NCBI GenBank assembly: GCA_943326975.2
Contig: CALPVI020000035.1
Span: 1 to 10,975, forward strand
DNA: 10,975 nt
Direction of reading: 5' to 3'
DNA from: Actinomyces viscosus
GTDB lineage: Bacteria > Bacteroidota > Bacteroidia > Flavobacteriales_D > Crocinitomicaceae
Shown here: positions 6,628-10,975 of the stretch, one piece after another
How the letters are laid out: every line of letters starts with the position of its first letter
How positions within the stretch are numbered: position 1 is the stretch's first letter
Made by a program: the position numbers and the translations under genes
Notes under the pieces: model-generated
What the model was told of the DNA's origin: nothing
Databases searched by the model: none
The model's input: only the letters and a program-made list of their open reading frames with translations

Positions 6628-7545
6628 TTATCGAACATTAACCTTTTGTCCTTTACTAATTTTTTCGTCTGGAGACAGCGTATTATTTAATTTTATTAAA
6701 GATTCTAATTTCAATGCTTGTTCTTGAGAAATTTGACGAAGAGTAGTTGTTCCAGATACAACAATTTCATCTTTATCTCGATCTTTCGATCTTCTTCTTT
6801 TAGGTTGCAAATAAACGATATCACCTTCTTCTAAGACATCTTTTCGTAAACCAAAATCGTTATATTTATACAACTGCCATAAACCAAGATTAAACTCTTT
6901 GGAAATTTTATAAAAAGTATCCCCTTTTTTAGCTACAACATATTTTACTTTATTTGTATGCATTTGAACAGCATGTACATTTTCGTTTGATTGCTTAACT
7001 GCTAACACCATTGGTGAACTTAAACTATTCGAATTTCCAATTACATCTAATTCGTTTAATTTAAGCGACTCAATTATTTCAATTAATAATTCTGGGTATT
7101 TAGGATTAGTTGCATATCCTGCATCTTTTAATCCCTTAGCCCAAGATTTATAATCTACTATATCTAATGCAAACAATTTAGAATATCTTGATTTAGTTGT
7201 TAAAAACTTACTATGATCGATATATGAATCCTCTGAACTATTATAAACTCTGAAACATTCATCTTTCGCATCATCATCCATGTACATTTTATCTCCTGTC
7301 CAATCGTGGCATTTAATACCAAAATGATTATTTCCTTTTTTAGCCAAATCAGAATTTCCACTTGAACTTTCTAAAATACCTTGCGCCAAAGTTATACTTG
7401 CAGGAATCTTGTAATCTATCATTTGCTGAATGGCAATTTGCTTCCACATATTAGTATACTCTTCTTTAGAAATTCTTTTATCTGAATTTCCAAATAAGCT
7501 CACACTTACCGACATGAATACTATTATTATAAGAATTGCCTTCAT
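6628..7545 (-). CDS. Secreted GH73 glucosaminidase with LysM repeats
   Basis: This 305-residue protein is a probable peptidoglycan hydrolase cutting N-acetylglucosaminyl bonds of the cell wall. It opens with a Sec signal peptide, MKAILIIIVFMSVSVSLFGN (1-20). A GH73/Glucosaminidase domain spans about 30-163. LAQGILESSSGNS (53-65) holds the predicted catalytic Glu59, followed by NNHFGIKC (72-79) and the conserved AGYATNPKY (142-150). A clear LysM domain covers about 201-247 (KYVVAKKGDTFYKI through GDIVYL), and a second, more degenerate one about 260-305. LysM binds glycan chains and would anchor the enzyme to the wall. A basic linker, KRRRSKDRDK (249-258), joins them. The frame extends to a TTG at 7587, but the ATG at 7545 places the signal peptide at the N-terminus. 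The gene has its own terminator and diverges from clpB. It probably acts in the periplasm. Confidence 0.9.
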   Translation of the reverse strand: MKAILIIIVFMSVSVSLFGNSDKRISKEEYTNMWKQIAIQQMIDYKIPASITLAQGILESSSGNSDLAKKGNNHFGIKCHDWTGDKMYMDDDAKDECFRVYNSSEDSYIDHSKFLTTKSRYSKLFALDIVDYKSWAKGLKDAGYATNPKYPELLIEIIESLKLNELDVIGNSNSLSSPMVLAVKQSNENVHAVQMHTNKVKYVVAKKGDTFYKISKEFNLGLWQLYKYNDFGLRKDVLEEGDIVYLQPKRRRSKDRDKDEIVVSGTTTLRQISQEQALKLESLIKLNNTLSPDEKISKGQKVNVR

Positions 7546-7796
7546 TTTGCGACTAATTACACTTTCTAATACGAGAGTTATAAACAATAGTTACATAAAT
7601 TGTTAATAACCTTTTACTTTGGAGATGACTTTTATCATTTTCTCTAAAATCAATCCACGTTATCTTTGAAATCAGAAAAAGTAAAAACGACAAAATGTCT
7701 CTAAAAACTAAATAGTTATGTCATTTTTTCCGATTTAACGACTATTTTTTTAATTGGATTATAATTTGAGGAATTGAAAACAGAAAATTGAAAATT
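7546..7796. other. Divergent intergenic region between glucosaminidase gene and clpB
   Basis: This 251-bp gap must carry promoters for both flanking genes. On the plus strand TATCTTTG at 7661-7668 is a perfect -7 match. Small inverted repeats lie between it and clpB: GACAAAATGTC (7689-7699) and AACTAAATAGTT (7706-7717). I found no CIRCE element and no convincing minus-strand promoter. No open frame here looks coding. Confidence 0.6.
7661..7668 (+). promoter_or_regulatory. Possible -7 element for clpB
   Basis: TATCTTTG matches TAnnTTTG exactly, but no TTG lies about 20 bases upstream, and the clpB ATG is 128 bases downstream, implying a long leader. A weaker site closer to the gene (TATAATTTG, 7760-7768) has one extra base against the consensus. 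Which one is used is unclear. Confidence 0.3.
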
Positions 7797-10424
7797 ATGG
7801 ACTTTACTAAATTCACAATTAAATCACAAGAAGCTTTACAGAAAGCACATATTTTGACCGAACAAAATGGAAATCAAACTATCGAATTAGGCCATGTACT
7901 AAAAGCAATTTTTGAAGAAGATAAAGACATCACCCCTTACCTACTTCAAAAATTAGAAGTAAACCAAAAAATGCTTGAGTTAGCATTAGATAAAATAATT
8001 GAATCCTATCCAAAAGTATCAGGTGGACAAATTTATCTTTCAGCAGCTGCTCAAAAAACACTGAATACCGCTTTAGAAGAAATGAAACAGTTGGGTGATG
8101 AGTATGTTTCCATCGAAATGCTTTTGTATAGTATGTTGGAAACAAACGATTCTATCGGTAGACTTTTAAAAGACAATAACATCACAAAAAAAAATCTAAA
8201 AAAAGCAATTATGGATTTAAGAAACGGAGATAAAGTAACTTCCAACAGCCAAGAAAGTACTTATCAATCTTTAGAGAAATTTGCGAAAAATTTAAACGAA
8301 TTAGCAAAAGCAGGAAAATTAGATCCTGTAATTGGTCGTGATGATGAAATCAGACGTGTTTTACAAATATTAACAAGAAGAACTAAAAATAACCCAATTC
8401 TAATTGGTGAACCAGGTGTAGGAAAAACAGCTATAGCTGAAGGATTAGCTCACAGAATAATCAGTGGTGACGTTCCTGAAAACCTAAAATCAAAAATAGT
8501 TTACTCATTAGACATGGGAGCTTTAATAGCTGGTGCAAAATACAAAGGAGAATTCGAAGAGCGTTTGAAAGCTGTCGTTAAAGAAGTTATCAATGCAGAG
8601 GGTGAAATCATATTATTTATTGATGAGATACATACATTGGTGGGTGCTGGAGGAGGTGAAGGCGCTATGGATGCTGCAAATATTCTAAAACCTGCACTTG
8701 CTAGAGGTGAATTAAGAGCGGTTGGAGCGACTACTTTAAATGAATATCAAAAATATTTTGAAAAGGACAAGGCATTAGTGAGACGTTTTCAAACCGTTTT
8801 AGTAGATGAACCAACAACGGAAGATGCTATTTCAATACTTCGTGGAATTAAAGAAAAGTATGAAAACCACCACAAAGTATTAATTAAAGACGAAGCTATA
8901 ATTGCTGCCGTTGAACTTTCTCAACGCTACATCACAGATCGACAATTACCTGATAAAGCGATAGACCTAATTGACGAAGCTGCTTCTAAAGTAAGAATGG
9001 AGATTAACTCTAAACCGGAAGAACTAGATGAATTAGAACGTAAAATCATGCAACTTGAAATTGAAAGAGAAGCAATTAAACGTGAAAATGATCACAAAAA
9101 ATTAGAAAGTTTAGAAAAAGAATTATCCAACTTATCTCAACAAAGAGATGCTTTCAAAGCAAAATGGCAAGCTGAAAGAGATGTCATCGATTCTCTTCAA
9201 AAAATGAAAGAAGACATTGAAAACTTCAAGTTGGAAGCAGACCAAGCTGAAAGAGCTGGAGATTACGGGAAAGTTGCTGAAATTCGTTACGGAAAAATCA
9301 AGGAAGTTGAAGAAAAGCTAGAGAAAACGAAGGGATTACTGACAGATATGCAAGCTAACTCAAAAATGATCAAAGAGGAGGTAGATGCAGAAGGTATAGC
9401 TGAAGTTGTTTCAAAATGGACGGGTATTCCAGTAAACAAAATGATTGAAAGTGAAGTAACAAAATTACTTCGCTTAGAAGACGAGCTTGGAAAAAGAGTT
9501 GTCGGTCAACACGAAGCAATTGAAGCAATCTCTGATGCAGTTCGACGTTCAAGAGCTGGATTGCAAGATGCACGTAAGCCAATAGGTTCATTTATTTTCC
9601 TAGGAACTACTGGTGTTGGAAAAACAGAATTAGCAAAAGCATTAGCTGAATACTTATTCAACGATGAAAACGCTATGACTCGAATCGATATGTCTGAATA
9701 CCAAGAAAAACATTCGGTAAGTAGATTGGTTGGTGCGCCTCCGGGATACATTGGTTATGATGAAGGAGGTCAATTAACAGAAGCCGTTAGACGTCGTCCT
9801 TATTCAATCGTTTTATTAGATGAAATCGAAAAAGCTCATCCAGATGTATTCAATATCTTACTACAAGTTCTAGATGATGGACGTTTAACAGATAATAAAG
9901 GTCGTGTAGTGAACTTTAAAAATACAATCATTATCATGACATCTAATATTGGTTCTACAATTATTCACGAGAAATTTGACAATATCAAACCTGGAGAATA
10001 CGAAAGAGCTGGTGAAAAAGCAAAATTCGAATTGATGGAATTATTGAAACAAACGATTCGTCCAGAATTCTTAAATAGAATTGATGAAACGATTATGTTC
10101 TTCCCGTTAACGAAAGATGATGTGAAACAGATTGTAGCAATTCAAATGAATAACTTGAAAAAACTTTTACTTGATAAAGACATTAATTTAGTGGTAACGG
10201 AAGATGCATTTGATCACATCACTGAGGTTGGTTATGATCCTTTCTTTGGAGCTAGACCCGTCAAAAGAGTTATACAAAAACAAGTATTGAATGAGTTATC
10301 CAAAGCATTACTTGCAGGTAAAGTTGATACAAACGCAAATGTGGTGATGGATATATTTGATCATAAAATAGTTTTCAGAAAACCCATCAGTGAAAAAGAA
10401 GAAATGAGAGCTACTATAGCCTAA
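7797..10424 (+). CDS. clpB: ATP-dependent chaperone ClpB (Hsp100 disaggregase)
   Basis: ClpB is a hexameric AAA+ machine that, with the DnaK system, extracts and refolds aggregated proteins after heat or other stress in the cytoplasm. The 875-residue product is full length. An N-terminal Clp-N domain spans about 1-145. The first AAA+ module has Walker A GEPGVGKT (204-211), pore tyrosine Tyr249 in YKGEFEERL, Walker B LFIDEIHT (273-280) and Arg329/Arg330. The ClpB-specific middle coiled coil covers about 405-530. The second module has Walker A GTTGVGKT (603-610), pore Tyr651 in GAPPGYIGY, Walker B LLDEIEKAH (673-681) and sensor-2 GARPVKR (818-824). No ClpP-binding IGF/L loop is obvious, supporting ClpB over ClpA/ClpC. 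I chose ATG 7797 (MDFTKFTIKSQEA), the family's normal start. A TTG three codons earlier is open but unlikely. No heat-shock operator is evident. Confidence 0.97.
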   Translation: MDFTKFTIKSQEALQKAHILTEQNGNQTIELGHVLKAIFEEDKDITPYLLQKLEVNQKMLELALDKIIESYPKVSGGQIYLSAAAQKTLNTALEEMKQLGDEYVSIEMLLYSMLETNDSIGRLLKDNNITKKNLKKAIMDLRNGDKVTSNSQESTYQSLEKFAKNLNELAKAGKLDPVIGRDDEIRRVLQILTRRTKNNPILIGEPGVGKTAIAEGLAHRIISGDVPENLKSKIVYSLDMGALIAGAKYKGEFEERLKAVVKEVINAEGEIILFIDEIHTLVGAGGGEGAMDAANILKPALARGELRAVGATTLNEYQKYFEKDKALVRRFQTVLVDEPTTEDAISILRGIKEKYENHHKVLIKDEAIIAAVELSQRYITDRQLPDKAIDLIDEAASKVRMEINSKPEELDELERKIMQLEIEREAIKRENDHKKLESLEKELSNLSQQRDAFKAKWQAERDVIDSLQKMKEDIENFKLEADQAERAGDYGKVAEIRYGKIKEVEEKLEKTKGLLTDMQANSKMIKEEVDAEGIAEVVSKWTGIPVNKMIESEVTKLLRLEDELGKRVVGQHEAIEAISDAVRRSRAGLQDARKPIGSFIFLGTTGVGKTELAKALAEYLFNDENAMTRIDMSEYQEKHSVSRLVGAPPGYIGYDEGGQLTEAVRRRPYSIVLLDEIEKAHPDVFNILLQVLDDGRLTDNKGRVVNFKNTIIIMTSNIGSTIIHEKFDNIKPGEYERAGEKAKFELMELLKQTIRPEFLNRIDETIMFFPLTKDDVKQIVAIQMNNLKKLLLDKDINLVVTEDAFDHITEVGYDPFFGARPVKRVIQKQVLNELSKALLAGKVDTNANVVMDIFDHKIVFRKPISEKEEMRATIA

Positions 10425-10444
10425 AAGAGCTAAGGGTATAATAA

Positions 10445-10467
10445 AGTATAGTAAAAAAAACTATACT
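10445..10467. other. Symmetric 8-bp hairpin with A7 loop
   Basis: AGTATAGT (10445-10452) and ACTATACT (10460-10467) are exact complements around seven A. It begins 21 bases after the clpB stop codon. No T run follows on either strand, so it is not a standard intrinsic terminator. It could protect the clpB mRNA 3' end or be a protein-binding palindrome. Confidence 0.55.
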
Positions 10468-10470
10468 AAA

Positions 10471-10502
10471 TTGAAAAGATTTAAAAATAGTATGTATCTT
10501 TA
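10471..10502 (+). promoter_or_regulatory. Promoter-like site upstream of strong terminator
   Basis: TTG (10471-10473) is followed after 21 bases by TATCTTTA (10495-10502), seven of eight bases of TAnnTTTG, lacking the final G. Transcription would start near 10508, only about 65 bases before a strong terminator. AT-rich DNA gives such matches by chance, so this is tentative. Confidence 0.3.
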
Positions 10503-10507
10503 TACTG

Positions 10508-10574
10508 ATTTAGGTGGTTAGGTTAGGTTGATTAAAGGATAGAGAGGAGACGCCCGTTTCCTCTCTATTTTTTT
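10508..10574 (+). ncRNA. Candidate short RNA or transcription attenuator
   Basis: If the site at 10471-10502 is a promoter, it would make a transcript of about 67 bases ending at the strong terminator. The 5' half is GGTTAG-rich and single-stranded in appearance, and the 3' half is the 13-bp hairpin. That layout resembles small regulatory RNAs, or a leader whose terminator gates the 57-codon gene downstream. It could equally be the end of a long clpB 3' untranslated region. No RNA family is recognised. Confidence 0.25.
10539..10574 (+). terminator. Strong intrinsic terminator downstream of clpB
   Basis: ATAGAGAGGA (10539-10548) pairs with TCCTCTCTAT (10559-10568). GAC and GTT extend the stem inward, giving 13 pairs with one G-T and a GCCC tetraloop. 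A run of seven T (10568-10574) follows. It is unusually GC-rich for this AT-rich region. No T run is present on the minus strand, so it acts on plus-strand transcripts only. Confidence 0.88.
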
Positions 10575-10635
10575 CTACTCTATTTTATCTAATAGCTAAC
10601 TTCTCACTGAATTAAAACAAACAAACTCAACAATT

Positions 10636-10809
10636 ATGGAACAAATTAAAGCAGAAATTGCACAATTAAAAACGCAATTAACAGGGAACTTATTCGATGA
10701 TATCGAAACTCAACAAAAAATATACGAGTTGAAAAAACAACTAAATCCAGAAATTGTTGAACATCCAGAATTAGACGATGATGACGAGTGTTTATCTTGT
10801 GGTAGTTAA
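10636..10809 (+). CDS. Unrecognised 57-residue acidic protein ending in CLSCGS
   Basis: I do not recognise a named family. The ATG at 10636 opens a 57-codon frame ending in TAA. Residues 1-38 form a likely amphipathic helix with coiled-coil-like spacing (IKAEIAQLKTQL, then IYELKKQL). Next come PEIVEHPE (39-46), a run of four Asp (47-50) and a CLSC pair (52-55), finishing CGS. No signal peptide or membrane segment is present. Support for coding comes from balanced codon use, the A-rich leader without a Shine-Dalgarno sequence seen at other genes here, and tight bracketing by terminators (10574 and 10818). The C-terminal CxxC could bind metal or be redox-active; with only two cysteines, a metal site would need a partner or dimer. 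Its link to clpB is only adjacency. Confidence 0.75.
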   Translation: MEQIKAEIAQLKTQLTGNLFDDIETQQKIYELKKQLNPEIVEHPELDDDDECLSCGS

Positions 10810-10817
10810 TCAATAGT

Positions 10818-10843
10818 AAAGATGCCTTCGAGCATCTTTTTTT
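10818..10843 (+). terminator. Intrinsic terminator after the 57-codon gene
   Basis: AAAGATGC (10818-10825) and GCATCTTT (10832-10839) form an 8-bp stem around CTTCGA, with T continuing to 10843. It starts 9 bases past the stop codon. The convergent gene's stop codon (10842-10844) overlaps the T run. On the minus strand the trailing T run is weak, so it is mainly a plus-strand terminator. Confidence 0.85.
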
Positions 10844-10975
10844 ATTCGTCAAACAATCCTTCCATCGACAATTGAATATCCTTATTTTCAGATGCAAAAC
10901 CACTAATCTGAAATCCAATTAATCGAACCGGTTTATCCAAGGGTATAACTAACTCAATTAATTTATCCGCTATTA
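10842..10975 (-). CDS. dinB: C-terminal end of probable DNA polymerase IV (partial)
   Basis: The last 44 codons of a minus-strand gene enter from the right edge; the start lies beyond the window. The visible end includes IELVIPLDKPVRLIGFQIS and finishes QLSMEGLFDE. A KPVRLIGFxIS segment followed shortly by QLS...LF matches the end of the little-finger domain of Y-family polymerases, with a terminal LF-like motif that in DinB contacts the sliding clamp. DinB copies damaged DNA with low fidelity. I base this on the tail only, with no catalytic residue visible, so a different protein cannot be excluded. It converges on the 57-codon gene, with 32 bases between the stop codons. Confidence 0.6.
   Translation of the reverse strand, partial: IADKLIELVIPLDKPVRLIGFQISGFASENKDIQLSMEGLFDE

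Larger units (their letters stand above)
10425..10635. other. Intergenic region after clpB with two hairpins
   Basis: This 211-bp stretch holds no convincing protein gene; the longest start I see gives a 9-codon frame at 10492. In order it contains an A7-loop hairpin (10445-10467), a promoter-like site (10471-10502), a GGTTAG-rich segment (about 10510-10530) and a strong terminator (10539-10574). An A-rich leader (10611-10635) then precedes the next gene. Confidence 0.7.

Noticed and set aside
7546..7587. TTG-initiated N-terminal extension of the glucosaminidase
   Set aside because: It would place 14 charged and mixed residues before the signal peptide; the ATG at 7545 starts a textbook signal sequence.
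9506..9751. Antisense frames within clpB (also at 7930-8145, 8051-8245 and 9370-9591)
   Set aside because: clpB is intact and strongly conserved across these positions; the antisense frames have no start context or domain and are shadows.
10492..10521. Nine-codon frame as a leader peptide (MYLYTDLGG)
   Set aside because: It has no run of a single amino acid, and no alternative antiterminator pairing was evident.
10646..10918. 90-codon minus-strand open frame across the small gene and the DinB tail
   Set aside because: It runs antisense through the 57-codon gene and the terminator hairpin and overlaps the dinB end in another frame. Its protein has no recognisable features.

Overview
The window is AT-rich chromosomal DNA from a member of the Bacteroidota, most likely order Flavobacteriales. 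Four things point there. Promoter-like sites match the Bacteroidota sigma consensus (TAnnTTTG at -7, TTG or TTTG at -33). Start regions are A-rich and lack Shine-Dalgarno sequences. One gene looks like a Porin_10-type outer-membrane protein. The prolyl-tRNA synthetase is the short archaeal-type form. Genus cannot be fixed from this sequence. I see no insertion sequence, integrase, phage gene, CRISPR array or toxin-antitoxin pair, so this looks like core genome with a few lineage-specific genes.

Positions 1-7545 are all transcribed on the minus strand. In transcription order from 7545 down they are: a secreted GH73 glucosaminidase with LysM repeats, with its own terminator at about 6530-6567; an unrecognised 509-residue helical-repeat protein; proS; two identical tRNA-Glu(TTC) genes; rpsT (ribosomal protein S20); a putative outer-membrane porin; and fabG. 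The tRNA pair and rpsT look like one transcription unit, with a near-ideal promoter at 3172-3203 and a terminator at 2636-2660. That terminator abuts the probable promoter of the porin gene. proS and fabG each have a candidate promoter of their own.

A divergent intergenic region of about 250 bp (7546-7796) separates this block from clpB, the Hsp100 disaggregase, on the plus strand. Downstream of clpB lies a 211-bp stretch (10425-10635) that holds a symmetric hairpin, a promoter-like site and a strong intrinsic terminator. It may encode a short RNA or act as an attenuator for the next gene. That gene is an unrecognised 57-residue acidic protein ending in CLSCGS, too short for most gene callers. 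The window ends inside a minus-strand gene whose last 44 residues resemble the C-terminus of DNA polymerase IV (DinB).

Functionally the window mixes translation (proS, tRNA-Glu, rpsT), fatty-acid synthesis (fabG), envelope functions (porin, glucosaminidase) and proteostasis (clpB). The least explained parts are the 10425-10809 interval and the helical-repeat protein. No sequence here convincingly reveals a new multi-gene system.
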